A stretch of 64,000 nt of DNA from Phycisphaerales bacterium (GTDB taxonomy: Bacteria; Planctomycetota; Phycisphaerae; Phycisphaerales; UBA1924): assembly GCA_020850415.1 (NCBI GenBank), contig JADZER010000019.1:1-64000 (forward strand), read 5' to 3'. A program made the position numbers and the translations under genes. Each line of letters opens with the position of its first letter. Positions within the stretch are counted from its first letter, which is position 1. The notes under the pieces are model-generated. The model ran no database searches, had not been told where the DNA came from, and saw only the letters and a list, made by a program, of their open reading frames with translations. This document shows, one piece after another, positions 35,354 through 44,372 of this stretch.

Positions 35354-37624
35354 ATGCTCCGTGCCCCCCGGTTCACCGTGTTCGCGGCGTTGGTTGGCTC
35401 GGGTCTCGCTGTCAGCCCCGCCGGCGCCCAGCCGGGCGCCAAGATCCTCCGTGATGCTGTCGCCTGCTGGCACATGGCGGACGCCCATGACGCGAGCGCC
35501 CCCGACAGCACGCTCGCCCCCAGCGGCGACGGCGCGAGGTTCGGCGTCGCTCTCTCCGCGGCGGACGCGGATGCCTCGCGCCTCGTCGGCGGCGACGGCC
35601 TCGCGGTCGAGCTCCGCGGCTCCGCGCTGGTCGCGGGCCAGGGCGCGGGGGGCGAGGTCAATCTCACCGGCGACGCCCTCACCATGCTCGTGCGGCTCCA
35701 GCGCACCGGCGGCGACTGGAACATCACCCCGTTCTCCAAGCACGGCGGGCACGAGCGGCTGCAGTACAACCTGTACGCGTTCGATGCCGGCGGCTCGCTG
35801 GAGCTCGGCGCGGAGGTCGGCTCCGGCGGGACCCTGGCCCGGGCGACGACGCGCATCCCCGACGCCGAGACCGAGGGCTGGCACACCCTCGGCGCACGCT
35901 ACGACGGGCGCACGCTCGACCTGTTCTTCGACGGCGAGCGGCGTGCCTCGGCGGCGCTGTCGGGCCCGCTGCGCCCCGCCACCGCCGTGCCGCTGGTCAT
36001 CGCGGGCGAGCCGATGGGAGACGGCTCGGTCGGGCGGCGGTTTACCGGTCTGGTCGATCACGCCGCGCTGTGGGACCGGGCCCTGAGCGACGGCGAGATG
36101 CGAACGCTCGGCGCCCGCCCGCCCACGGCGCTGTACGCCGAGCGCTACCGCCCCGCGTACCACTTCACGCCGGAGCGCAACTGGCTCAACGACCCCAACG
36201 GCCTGCTGTACGCCGATGGCGTCTACCACCTCTTCTATCAGTACAACCCGCGGGGCGACACCTGGGGCCACATGAGCTGGGGGCACGCGGCCAGCACCGA
36301 CCTGCTGCACTGGCGGCACCTGCCCGTCGCCATCCCCGAGGGCGGGGTCATGATCTTCTCGGGCTCGGCGGTCAACGACCGGGCCAACACCTCCGGCCTC
36401 GGGTTGGGGGGCGAGCGGGGCACGGGGCCGCTGGTGGCGATCTACACCGGGCACGACGGCGCCCGGCGCCGCCAGGACCAGCGGATCGCGTTCAGCACCG
36501 ACGGCGGGCTCACCTGGGCCGACTACCCCGGCAACCCGGTCATCGACCTGGGCCTCGCGGACCACCGCGACCCGAAGGTCTTCTGGCACGAGGGCACGCG
36601 CCGGTGGGTCATGGTTGTGTCGCTGGCCGCGGAGCGCCGCGTGCAGTTCTACAGCTCGCCCGACCTACTCCACTGGACCCACCTGTCGGTCTTCGGCCCC
36701 GCGGGCGCTCCGGCCTTCCCCAACTGGGAGTGCCCCGACCTCTTCGAGCTGCCGATCGAGGGAGAAGCGGGCTCGCGATGGGTCCTGCAGGTCGACGGCG
36801 GCGGGGGCGGGCCGAACGGGGGCATGGCCGGGCAGTATTTCGTCGGCGAGTTTGACGGAGAGCGATTTGCCAGCGACAACCCGCCGGAGACGACGCTGTG
36901 GGTCGACTACGGGCGCGACTTCTACGCGACGCAGTCGTACAACGATGCCCCCGACGGGCGGCGGATCTGGATCGCCTGGATGAACGGCTCGCCGTACACA
37001 GGGGTGATCCCGACCAGCCCCTGGCGCGGGGCGATGAGCCTGCCGCGCGAGGTCTCGCTCGTGCGCACATGGGAGGGGCTGCGCCTCCGTCAGCGCCCCG
37101 TCCGCGAGGTTGAGTCGCTGCGGGGCGAGCCGGTCGTGCTGCGTGACTTGACCGTGGCCCCCGGGGTCACCCCGCTCGGGGATCGCGGCATCGCCGGCGA
37201 TGCGATGGAGATCCTCGCGGTGTTCAGGCTCGGCGCCGCCAAGCGCTTCGGCCTGCGGGTCCGCGAGAGCGCCGGGGGCAACGCCGCCGAGTACACGATG
37301 GTCGGCTACGACGCCCGGCTGCGTGAGTTGTTCGTTGACCGGCGCCGCTCGGGGAACACCGGGTTCTCAGACCAGTTCCCGGGCCACCACGCCGCCCCGC
37401 TGTACTTCGGCGACGACGACCTGATCACGCTGCGCGTGTTCGTGGACCGGTCGAGCGTGGAGCTGTTCGGCAACGGGGGCTTGGCGACGATCACCGATCA
37501 GATCTTCCCGCACGCCGGGAGCGTGGGTGTGTCGCTGTTCTCTGAGCAGGGGGAGGTGCGGCTCGAGAGCCTCACGGTCTATCCCCTCCGCGCGTCGATG
37601 GGGCTCACGCCGGACGGCCGGTAG
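35354..37624 (+). CDS. Secreted GH32 fructan hydrolase with N-terminal LamG-like domain
   Basis: A 756-residue glycoside hydrolase. A signal peptide (about residues 1-25) is followed by a concanavalin-like (LamG) jelly roll (about 35-255; W-H-T-L-G-A-R-Y-D-G-R-T-L-D-L). The five-bladed GH32 propeller carries the nucleophile in W-L-N-D-P-N-G (near residue 275), the stabiliser H-R-D-P-K-V-F-W (near 405) and the acid/base W-E-C-P-D-L-F (near 459). A C-terminal beta sandwich contains D-R-S-S-V-E-L-F. It most likely cuts levan, inulin or sucrose outside the cell. It borders attL of the genomic island. Confidence 0.93.
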   Translation: MLRAPRFTVFAALVGSGLAVSPAGAQPGAKILRDAVACWHMADAHDASAPDSTLAPSGDGARFGVALSAADADASRLVGGDGLAVELRGSALVAGQGAGGEVNLTGDALTMLVRLQRTGGDWNITPFSKHGGHERLQYNLYAFDAGGSLELGAEVGSGGTLARATTRIPDAETEGWHTLGARYDGRTLDLFFDGERRASAALSGPLRPATAVPLVIAGEPMGDGSVGRRFTGLVDHAALWDRALSDGEMRTLGARPPTALYAERYRPAYHFTPERNWLNDPNGLLYADGVYHLFYQYNPRGDTWGHMSWGHAASTDLLHWRHLPVAIPEGGVMIFSGSAVNDRANTSGLGLGGERGTGPLVAIYTGHDGARRRQDQRIAFSTDGGLTWADYPGNPVIDLGLADHRDPKVFWHEGTRRWVMVVSLAAERRVQFYSSPDLLHWTHLSVFGPAGAPAFPNWECPDLFELPIEGEAGSRWVLQVDGGGGGPNGGMAGQYFVGEFDGERFASDNPPETTLWVDYGRDFYATQSYNDAPDGRRIWIAWMNGSPYTGVIPTSPWRGAMSLPREVSLVRTWEGLRLRQRPVREVESLRGEPVVLRDLTVAPGVTPLGDRGIAGDAMEILAVFRLGAAKRFGLRVRESAGGNAAEYTMVGYDARLRELFVDRRRSGNTGFSDQFPGHHAAPLYFGDDDLITLRVFVDRSSVELFGNGGLATITDQIFPHAGSVGVSLFSEQGEVRLESLTVYPLRASMGLTPDGR

Positions 37625-37634
37625 GGTCGGCCGT

Positions 37635-37710
37635 GGCCGGGCCCGGCACCACGCGCGCAGGAAATGCCCCCCGAAGGACTCGAACCTTCAACCCGCTGAT
37701 TAAGAGTCAG
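37635..37710. repeat. Left attachment site of the island (76-bp direct repeat)
   Basis: These 76 bases are identical to 54426-54501. With one mismatch the match extends 6 bases further left (from 37629). The sequence covers the 3' half of a tRNA-Lys gene plus 30 bp of its 3' flank. Divergence starts abruptly at 37711 / 54502, which sets the island boundary. Confidence 0.95.
37665..37710 (-). pseudogene. tRNA-Lys 3' fragment left by island integration
   Basis: This 46-nt stretch equals the anticodon-to-acceptor 3' half of the intact tRNA-Lys at 54456-54528. By the usual tRNA-integration logic this is the original chromosomal 3' half, cut off from its 5' half by the inserted island. It cannot be a functional tRNA. 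Confidence 0.92.
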
Positions 37711-37929
37711 AATCCCGACGATCGTAAAGGCCACGATTCACAGGGCTTACGCGAATCGGGCTCGGAGTGCGCAGCGCCATGCGCAGCGCAGATCGGCGGG
37801 AGCGGCCCCGCGGAGGCACCCACCGATCCCGACCTCGCGGCGGTTGTGGCGGCATGGGCCGACCTGCCCCCGGCGGTCCGGGCGGGCATCGCGGCGATGG
37901 TCCGCTCGACCCAGGGGGGCGGGGAGTGA
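37711..37929 (+). other. Detached 3' end of the integrase reading frame
   Basis: After the left repeat the frame used by the integrase in the right repeat continues for 72 codons to a TGA at 37927-37929. In a circular excised island, 54501 would join 37711 in phase, giving a 585-residue integrase instead of 519. The segment ends with D-L-A-A-V-V-A-A-W-A-D-L-P-P-A-V-R-A-G-I, which resembles the C-terminal tail I recall from planctomycete tyrosine recombinases. In the integrated state nothing visible would express it by itself. Confidence 0.75.
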
Positions 37930-37951
37930 GCCCGCACTCGGCCGGGCCGAA

Positions 37952-38058
37952 ACCGTTGGGTGCCCATCGCACAGACGGACGGCGGTTCGGGGGGAGGGGG
38001 GTCGATTCTCCCCGATGGCGGGGATCGGGACCGTTGGGTGCCCGGCGCGCACATGGAC
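37952..38058. repeat. Pair of imperfect 29-bp direct repeats near the left end
   Basis: Copies at 37952-37980 and 38030-38058 share accgttgggtgccc exactly and are similar in the following 15 bases. They lie 78 bp apart in a stretch with no gene, 240-350 bp from the attachment site. They are candidate arm-type integrase/excisionase sites or iterons. Confidence 0.6.
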
Positions 38059-38106
38059 GCGAATATCAGCGTTTTCTTGGTGGGGCTGACGGCCCGGAGG
38101 TAGATC

Positions 38107-38829
38107 ATGGACGAGCAACACCCCGAACACCCTGAGCCCACGACCGCCCCGGAGACCCCGCCGGAGCCCAAGGAACTCGCCACCCCCCTCAGCCTCCCCG
38201 GCCACCCCGCCACGAACAAGGCGGCCGCCCGGAAGCTCTATGGCCCTGGCCTCGGGGGCATGGTGTTTGGCAACGCGGTCCGCCAGAGGATCGGCAAGCT
38301 CTGCAACGGCGTGGACCTCGCCGATGGCGGCTGCAACTTCATCGAGGACATGCTCGACCGCATGGGCCCCCGCGACCCCTTGGAGGAAATGCTCATCATC
38401 CAGGCCGCCCTCGCCCACGCGCGAGTGCTGCATCTGTCCGAGTACGCCAACCGCCAGGAGCGGCTGGAGAGCATCCGCACGGTCAATGAGTACGCCGACC
38501 GGGCGTCCAACACCTTCCGGCGGGCCATGCTGGCCCTCGCCGAGTACCGGCGGCCGCCCCGGGCCCCGGGCAACTTCACCGCGATCGGGCAGGCCAACAT
38601 CGCGGCACAACAGGTGGTGAGCAATGGCGAAATCCGAGTGGACCGAAACACGACGAACGAACAGGGATCGGAGCCCGTCAGAGGGCCCCAGAGCCTACCG
38701 GCTGACGCCGGAGGGGCTGGCATCCTTGCGGGCCTCGGCCTCCCGCGTGAGGCCGTGGGAGCGGTCCACGGGCCCGAGGACGCCCGAGGGCAAGGCCCGG
38801 AGCCGGATGAACGCTTGGCGGCACGGTGA
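38107..38829 (+). CDS. Island hypothetical protein
   Basis: A 240-residue protein preceded by ggaggtagatc, a good ribosome-binding site. The N-terminus is Pro/Glu-rich and the core (about residues 55-155) is helical: P-L-E-E-M-L-I-I-Q-A-A-L-A-H-A-R-V-L-H-L and R-A-S-N-T-F-R-R-A-M-L-A-L. Related short proteins are common in planctomycete mobile regions. From about residue 172 the frame overlaps the next gene by 206 bp and its composition changes, so the natural C-terminus may have been lost by a frameshift. Function unknown. Confidence 0.6.
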   Translation: MDEQHPEHPEPTTAPETPPEPKELATPLSLPGHPATNKAAARKLYGPGLGGMVFGNAVRQRIGKLCNGVDLADGGCNFIEDMLDRMGPRDPLEEMLIIQAALAHARVLHLSEYANRQERLESIRTVNEYADRASNTFRRAMLALAEYRRPPRAPGNFTAIGQANIAAQQVVSNGEIRVDRNTTNEQGSEPVRGPQSLPADAGGAGILAGLGLPREAVGAVHGPEDARGQGPEPDERLAAR

Positions 38830-38947
38830 GCGGTCGGCGGAGTCCGCAGCCACCAGGGCGCTGTTGACGGGCTGCCTGCTTCTGCTGCGAGACCGCGACC
38901 GCGCAATCGCTGACCTGTCGCGGCAAGCTACAGATCACCTCGACTGA
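38624..38947 (+). CDS. Small basic protein with the TGPRTPEGKARS motif
   Basis: A 107-residue protein. It contains S-T-G-P-R-T-P-E-G-K-A-R-S followed by N-A-W-R-H-G (about residues 48-66), a signature of a widespread small protein family found beside phage and mobile-element genes whose function is not known. It overlaps the preceding gene in a different frame; the motif makes this the better supported of the two frames after 38,624. Confidence 0.7.
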   Translation: MAKSEWTETRRTNRDRSPSEGPRAYRLTPEGLASLRASASRVRPWERSTGPRTPEGKARSRMNAWRHGERSAESAATRALLTGCLLLLRDRDRAIADLSRQATDHLD

Positions 38948-38960
38948 GTCGCGCCGGCTC

Positions 38961-39029
38961 CCACCCACCTGTCACCGTCACCGAAACCCCGTCTGGCGAT
39001 CCCGTGGGCGGTGGGTGGGTGACGGTGAC
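38961..39029. repeat. Inverted repeat in the 300-bp gap before the TM-GAF gene
   Basis: The left arm gtcaccgtcacc (38971-38982) pairs with ggtgacggtgac (39018-39029), and ccacccacc (38961-38969) can alternatively pair with ggtgggtgg (39010-39018). The two pairings exclude each other, so the region could switch between hairpins. The rest of 38,948-39,246 holds no supported gene. Confidence 0.55.
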
Positions 39030-39246
39030 GGGGATGTAGAATGAGGCGGGATGGGACTGGGCCGACGAGCGATGATCGGTCGAGCCCGGCAAGCCCGGGC
39101 CAGTCGGGCGCATTCCCGGGCGAGAGCGTCCCCACACGCAGACAGACGGCGATATTGGGGTAGTTTCCCGGGCGGGAAGCGCCCATATCCCCAATCGCCC
39201 AGGACAGGCCTTGGCGCACGCTGGTACGCTCGATACGCTTCGGGAG

Positions 39247-40539
39247 ATGAGCCCACCGACCGGCCAAGCCGAGACCGCCATGTCCCAGGGACTTGCAGTC
39301 GGCTGGGTCTATGTCTTCTTCATCCTGCTGGGACTGGCAGGGAGCCTCGCGGCGATTGCCTACGCGGTGAAGGTCCGGCGAAAGGCGACCGCCCTGGTCC
39401 AGGCGATCTCTGCGGGTGGAGTACTGTCGTCTGGCTCAGCCGCGCTTGGATGGCAGATCGCGGGTGTCGCCGCGCCGATTACCTGGGCTGAGGCGGCGGT
39501 TGTGACGGGCATAGCGTTCTTCGGCGGGACGATCTTTTGGTTGATTGCAGCAGCGGTGATTGTCCAGAGGATGATCGTCACACCTATCGCACACCGTTTC
39601 GGACCGGCATACGGGGTGCGTACGTGGATAGAGTTCCTCGGAGGGATCGACCCCCTCCGTGACTGGATAAACCGCGCGGTTTCGGCCATTGACGCAGACC
39701 AGACTTGGGATGAGATAGCTTGCGCCGCAGTCGAGGTGCATCGATCGATCGACGGTCTCACTGAGGGATCGGCACTGGCCAGCAAAGCCGTTGAGTACTC
39801 CGCCCTGCGCCGGGGTTCGGTGACTCGCACGGACTTGGCCATCGCTTGGGTTGCCGAGGCAGTAGGTCCGCCGGTGCGCCTGCTCGTGTCAAAGCTCACC
39901 CGATCCACCCTGAATTTTACGGTCTGGCGTGTACATCCCGAGCAAGACTGCTTGGAGCACCTGCTTTCGCTTCCGGTCGAACCGGGCCAAGAAGCCGGAT
40001 ACGGAAGAAAGGCCGATCTACCGATTTGGACTTCGTCGGGGCGAAGCCAGAGCGGATCGCTGGCGGCCGAAGCGATGCTGGAAGGCAGGTACCGCTGGGT
40101 GCGATCAACCGACTGTCGAAAGTCGTGGCCGACGCGCAGCCTCGGCAAGTCCTACGATGCTGTCGCGGCCATGCCTGTGCCAAGCGACCGACCGGAGGAT
40201 GACCCCTGGGCAGTAATCTGCATTGAAAGCCGCAATGGGGCATTGCCACTTGACTCGAACACCGTCCGTACCCTCATGGGCGCGCTCGCACGCACCCTTG
40301 ATGCGCTCGGACCGATGGTCAGGCGAAGAACGATCGGCGATGTCCGCAACAACATCACACGCCCCATGACAGTCCCCCGACCGTCGAGCGACTCGACAGC
40401 GAGGCTGCGGGGCTCATCGATGGCGCGGCCGGGACTACCGGGATCTTCCGAACCCGGGGGGCGTAGGGACGGTAGAGACCCGGAGGTTCATGTGCCTAGA
40501 CCACGAATTCCGAGGCCGACGGAGGGAGGCAACCGATGA
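39247..40539 (+). CDS. Two-TM membrane protein with C-terminal GAF-like domain
   Basis: A 430-residue protein (the ATG at 39280 is an alternative start). Two strong transmembrane segments lie at about residues 19-40 and 73-107. The large cytoplasmic part (about 120-400) ends with W-A-V-I-C-I-E-S-R-N-G followed by a helix, which looks like the end of a GAF sensor domain. The final 45 residues are Pro/Arg-rich and probably disordered. Such membrane-anchored sensors occur in defence and signalling modules, but the ligand and output are unknown. Its ATGA overlap with the next gene indicates translational coupling. Base composition is lower in GC than in the chromosomal genes. Confidence 0.6.
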   Translation: MSPPTGQAETAMSQGLAVGWVYVFFILLGLAGSLAAIAYAVKVRRKATALVQAISAGGVLSSGSAALGWQIAGVAAPITWAEAAVVTGIAFFGGTIFWLIAAAVIVQRMIVTPIAHRFGPAYGVRTWIEFLGGIDPLRDWINRAVSAIDADQTWDEIACAAVEVHRSIDGLTEGSALASKAVEYSALRRGSVTRTDLAIAWVAEAVGPPVRLLVSKLTRSTLNFTVWRVHPEQDCLEHLLSLPVEPGQEAGYGRKADLPIWTSSGRSQSGSLAAEAMLEGRYRWVRSTDCRKSWPTRSLGKSYDAVAAMPVPSDRPEDDPWAVICIESRNGALPLDSNTVRTLMGALARTLDALGPMVRRRTIGDVRNNITRPMTVPRPSSDSTARLRGSSMARPGLPGSSEPGGRRDGRDPEVHVPRPRIPRPTEGGNR

Positions 40540-40784
40540 ACCAGTCCATGTCTCCATCTTCACGAGTGCCGACGGGGTTGCTCCACGCGCTCACCGCGCT
40601 CCGGTCGCTGCTCGCTGGCCTTCCTGAGGGCGATGATCGAGAGGAATCCCTCCGACTCGTGAATCTGGCGATCGAGGGTGATACCGAAGCCTACAGGCAA
40701 CTGAACGACTGGCTTGATCGAAAACTCGGCGAGTTGCGAGTGGCCCAGCAGGGTGAACCGACGGTTAGTACCGCTCGGTCGTAG
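40536..40784 (+). CDS. Small acidic helical protein coupled to the TM-GAF gene
   Basis: An 82-residue protein whose ATG overlaps the stop of the preceding gene (ATGA). The core is L-L-H-A-L-T-A-L-R-S-L-L-A-G-L then R-E-E-S-L-R-L-V-N-L-A-I-E-G-D-T-E-A-Y-R-Q-L-N-D-W-L, two or three amphipathic helices. It may be a partner or regulator of the membrane protein. No known family recognised. Confidence 0.55.
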   Translation: MNQSMSPSSRVPTGLLHALTALRSLLAGLPEGDDREESLRLVNLAIEGDTEAYRQLNDWLDRKLGELRVAQQGEPTVSTARS

Positions 40785-40893
40785 GACTGGATGCCACTGA
40801 GCGAACCGCCCCATGGTCGGCGCTTGCGTGTAGCCTGTGCCGCTTCCCGGCCGGAGACGCGGGGACCGGACACTCTGCCCTTCGCTCTCACGG

Positions 40894-41274
40894 ATGAAGC
40901 CCCAGACCCCCACCCAGTTTGTCCAAGCCTGGAAGGGTCGCCATCTCACCGAGCGGGCCAGTTCGCAGACCCACTTCCGCCCGCTCTGCGGGATGCTCGG
41001 CATCCCCGCCCCCTCGGACAACCGGACTCAGCACGACGCCTACTGCTTTGACGCCATCACGGCGACGGCCGGGTCCAAGGTCTATGCGGCCGCCTCGAAG
41101 GGGCGGAAGGGTGCCAAGGCCCGTCAGAGCGACGGACCCGGCCCCTTCGGCCACGAGGACCCCGAGGCCGCCCTCGGGGCGGAAGACGGGCTTCCGCCCC
41201 TCTCGCGCACCGTGAGCGCCCCGAGTGACTCCCGCGGCGTCGTCGATGTCTGGGAGCGGGTCTGCTGTTGCTGA
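40894..41274 (+). pseudogene. N-terminal remnant of a DNA methyltransferase (MmeI/type IIL-like)
   Basis: The reading frame starts M-K-P-Q-T-P-T-Q-F-V-Q-A-W-K and continues L-T-E-R-A-S-S-Q-T-H-F-R-P-L-C-G-M-L-G-I-P-A-P. This is the opening of a large class of SAM-dependent methyltransferases / type IIL restriction enzymes (T-P-x-x-F-x-x-x-W, L-T-E-R-A, H-F-x-x-L-C, L-G). Instead of continuing for several hundred residues it becomes low-complexity after about residue 65, then shows G-V-V-D-V-W-E-R-V (compare G-F-A-D-V-W-K-R) and stops at 126 residues. It is probably the broken remnant of an earlier defence gene. The following 41,275-41,546 stretch carries no gene, only a short ccctgc/gcaggg inverted repeat near 41,514-41,532. 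Confidence 0.55.
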
Positions 41275-41546
41275 GAGGACCAGCGGCACCGAAAGCAGTC
41301 CTGGTCCCCGGCCACCCGCGCACGGCCATGCGCGCGGCGATTCAACGGCAAACGCCCTCTACAGGGTCTTTTCCGGGAGTTTCACTGGCACTGATTAGTA
41401 GCCCAGTCTCTGGGGATAGGGTTCTCACGCGCTCGTGAGTGCAATCCGCCTTCGGTCGCGCCCCTGGTCGCCATATGGCCCCCGCTGGCTTGTGAGGACC
41501 CTTCCTGACTGATACCCTGCCCCATTCGCAGGGGAACCACCCAGGG

Positions 41547-44372
41547 ATGTCAAAGCCAGAGGAGATAGCCCGACGCCAGATCGACACGGCGCTCGCGGCC
41601 GCCGGGTGGGCCGTCCAGGACTACAAGGCCATCGACCTCACCGACGGTCGCGGGCAGGCCGTCCGCGAGTTCCCGGGAGCCCGCGGCCCGGCCGACTATC
41701 TGCTCTACGCCGACCAGCGGGCCATCGGCATTGTCGAGGCCAAGGCCGCGGGGCACACGCTCAAGGGGGTCGAGGGCCAGTCGGCGGGATACTCCGAGAG
41801 CCTCCCGGCCGGGCTCCCCGCCTGGGCTCGCCCACTGCCGTTCCAGTACGAATCCACCGGCGCGGTCACCCAGTTCACCGACTGGCGGGAGCCTGACGCC
41901 CGCAGCCGGGTGGTGTTCTCGTTTCACCGACCCGAGACGCTCGTCGAGATGGTCAAGGCCGAGAAGCCCCTCCGCGCCTGGCTCCGCGAGATGCCGCCCC
42001 TCCCCGCCGACGGGCTCTGGCCCAAGCAGCACACCGCCATCGGCAACCTCGAACGCTCGCTCGCCCACGGCCGCCCCAAGGCCCTCATCCAGATGGCCAC
42101 CGGCTCGGGCAAGACCTTCACCGCCGCCAACATCGCCTACCGGCTCGCCAAGTTCGGGCACGCCCGGCGGGTGTGCTTCCTGGTCGATCGCACCAACCTG
42201 GGGCTCCAGACCCTCAAGGAGTTCCAGAACTTTCAGCCGCCGGGCGAGGGCCACACCTTCGACAAGCTCTACCCGACCGACTTCCCCCGCGTGAGCCGCT
42301 TCGACCCGGTCAACAAGGTCGTCATCACCACCATCCAGCGGCTCTACTCGGTCCTCACCGGCAACGCCTTCGCCGAGGAGGACGAGGAGCAATCCACCTT
42401 CGAGCGCGGCCCGGCCTTCAAGAAGCCCCCGCTCCCGATCACCTACAACCGCGACATCCCGCCCGAGTTCTTCGACGCCATCATCGTGGACGAGTGCCAC
42501 CGCTCCATCTACAGCGTGTGGGGCGATGTCCTCAAGTACTTCGACGCCTTCCTCGTCGGCCTCACCGCCACGCCCGGCAAGCAGACGATCGGGTTCTTCG
42601 ACAAGCACCTCGTCATGCAGTACACCCACGAGGAGGCCGTCGCCGACCGGGTCAATGTCCCCTTCGATGTCTACCGCATCGAGACGCGCATCAGCACCAG
42701 CCAGACCACCGTCGAGTCGGGCTACACCGTCGGCAAGCGGAGCCGCAAGACGCGCCGCGAGCGGATGGAGGCCCTCGACGACGACCTGACCTACGACCCC
42801 GAGGACCTCGACCGGGCCGTCGTCGCCAAGGACCAGATCCGCACCATCGTCCAGACCTTCCGCGACCGGCTGTTCACGGAGATCTTCCCCGGGCGCAGGG
42901 TCGTGCCCAAGACGATCATCTTCGCCAAAGACGACTCCCACGCCGACGACATCGTGGACATCGTCCGCGAGGAGTTCGGCAAGGGCAACGACTTCTGCCA
43001 GAAGATCACCTATCGCACCGGGATGCTCCGCACGATCCAGGAGGTCATCGGTGAGGACGGCACTCCGCGCAAGGTGCCCGTCTACACGCGCACGGGAGGA
43101 AAGACCGGCGAGGAGGTCCTCCAGGTCTTTCGCAACTCCTACGAGCCCCGCATCGCTGTCACCGTGGACATGATCGCCACCGGCACCGATGTCAAGCCCG
43201 TCGAGATCGTGTTCTTCATGCGCGGCGTCCGCAGCTCCAACTACTTCGAGCAGATGAAGGGCCGCGGCGTCCGCGTGATGAACCCCGACCAGCTCAAGGG
43301 CGTCACCCCCGACGCCCGCTCCAAGACCCGCTTCGTCATCGTCGATGCCGTCGGCGTGTGCGAGCAGGCCAAGCGCGAGCCCCGCCCCATCGACCGCCAG
43401 CCCTCCAAGAGCCTGGACCAGGTCCTCCAGTTCATCGCCGCCGGCGGCACCGACCCCGACGCCGTCAGCGCCCTGGCGGGCAAGCTCGCCAAGCTCTCGC
43501 TCGACATGACCGAGGACCAGCACGCCGAGGTCGAGTCCGTCGCGGGCACCCCCCTCAGCACGCTCGTCGCCAACCTGGAGCACGCCCTCGACGCCGACGC
43601 CGCCCACACCCACGCCGCGGCAGCCCTCCCCCCGGGCACCGAGCCCGACGAGAAGGCCCTTGAAGCCGCCGAGCAGGAACTCATTCGCGAAGCGGTCAGG
43701 CCCTGGCTCAAGCCAGCTCTCCGCCAGACCGTCCTCGACATCAAGCACTCGGCCGAGCAGATCATCGACTTCGGCACCATCGACGAGCTGATCGCCGCCG
43801 GTTTCTCCGACGCCGCCTACGACGCGGCCCGGCAGACCGTCACCGATTTCGAGCGGTTTATCGGCGAGCACCAGGACGAGCTGACCGCCCTCCAGGCGTT
43901 CTACGCCGTCCCCGCGACCCAGCGGGCCAGCCTCCGTGATCTCAAGGACCTCGCCAAGGCCCTCCAGCGACCGCCGCTCTCGACCACGCCGGAGCAGGTC
44001 TGGCGCTGCTACGAGCTGCTGGAGAACCGCCCCAGCCCCGACAGCGGCCCGCGCGTCGCCACCGACCTGGTCAGCCTGCTCCGCCACACCCTCCGCCCCG
44101 AGGAGCCCCTGACCCCCTTCCCCCGCGTCGTCGCCGAGCGGTACGAGCGCTGGCACGCCCAGCAGGCCGCGGTCGGGGTCGTGTTCACCGCCGACCAGCG
44201 CCGCTGGCTCGACCTCATCGCCGAACACATCGGCACGAGCCTCACCATCGAGATGGACGACCTCCAGCACGGACGCTTCCACCAGATGGGGAGCCTGGGC
44301 AAGGCGCACGAGGTGTTCGGCAGCGGGCTCGGGGACATGCTAGCGGAGTTGAATGAGGTGCTGGCGCAATGA
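41547..44372 (+). CDS. hsdR: Type I restriction enzyme R subunit
   Basis: A 941-residue motor/nuclease subunit. The N-terminal nuclease motif is Asp50 ... Glu64-x-Lys66 (G-P-A-D-Y-L-L-Y and G-I-V-E-A-K). The helicase has Walker A M-A-T-G-S-G-K-T-F (about 183-191), the DEAD-like D-E-C-H-R-S (about 315-320), G-L-T-A-T-P-G-K and motif VI Q-M-K-G-R-G-V-R-V. A C-terminal helical domain (about 640-941) presumably contacts HsdM. It translocates unmethylated DNA and cuts remotely, acting with HsdS and HsdM of the same operon. The start of the next gene overlaps its stop (ATGA). Confidence 0.93.
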   Translation: MSKPEEIARRQIDTALAAAGWAVQDYKAIDLTDGRGQAVREFPGARGPADYLLYADQRAIGIVEAKAAGHTLKGVEGQSAGYSESLPAGLPAWARPLPFQYESTGAVTQFTDWREPDARSRVVFSFHRPETLVEMVKAEKPLRAWLREMPPLPADGLWPKQHTAIGNLERSLAHGRPKALIQMATGSGKTFTAANIAYRLAKFGHARRVCFLVDRTNLGLQTLKEFQNFQPPGEGHTFDKLYPTDFPRVSRFDPVNKVVITTIQRLYSVLTGNAFAEEDEEQSTFERGPAFKKPPLPITYNRDIPPEFFDAIIVDECHRSIYSVWGDVLKYFDAFLVGLTATPGKQTIGFFDKHLVMQYTHEEAVADRVNVPFDVYRIETRISTSQTTVESGYTVGKRSRKTRRERMEALDDDLTYDPEDLDRAVVAKDQIRTIVQTFRDRLFTEIFPGRRVVPKTIIFAKDDSHADDIVDIVREEFGKGNDFCQKITYRTGMLRTIQEVIGEDGTPRKVPVYTRTGGKTGEEVLQVFRNSYEPRIAVTVDMIATGTDVKPVEIVFFMRGVRSSNYFEQMKGRGVRVMNPDQLKGVTPDARSKTRFVIVDAVGVCEQAKREPRPIDRQPSKSLDQVLQFIAAGGTDPDAVSALAGKLAKLSLDMTEDQHAEVESVAGTPLSTLVANLEHALDADAAHTHAAAALPPGTEPDEKALEAAEQELIREAVRPWLKPALRQTVLDIKHSAEQIIDFGTIDELIAAGFSDAAYDAARQTVTDFERFIGEHQDELTALQAFYAVPATQRASLRDLKDLAKALQRPPLSTTPEQVWRCYELLENRPSPDSGPRVATDLVSLLRHTLRPEEPLTPFPRVVAERYERWHAQQAAVGVVFTADQRRWLDLIAEHIGTSLTIEMDDLQHGRFHQMGSLGKAHEVFGSGLGDMLAELNEVLAQ

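Noticed and set aside
37665..37710. Second complete tRNA-Lys gene
   Set aside because: Only the 3' half is present; no D arm or 5' acceptor strand precedes it.
37633..37929. Stand-alone small gene spanning the left attachment site
   Set aside because: Its first half is the tRNA-derived repeat, and the second half is better explained as the detached end of the integrase.
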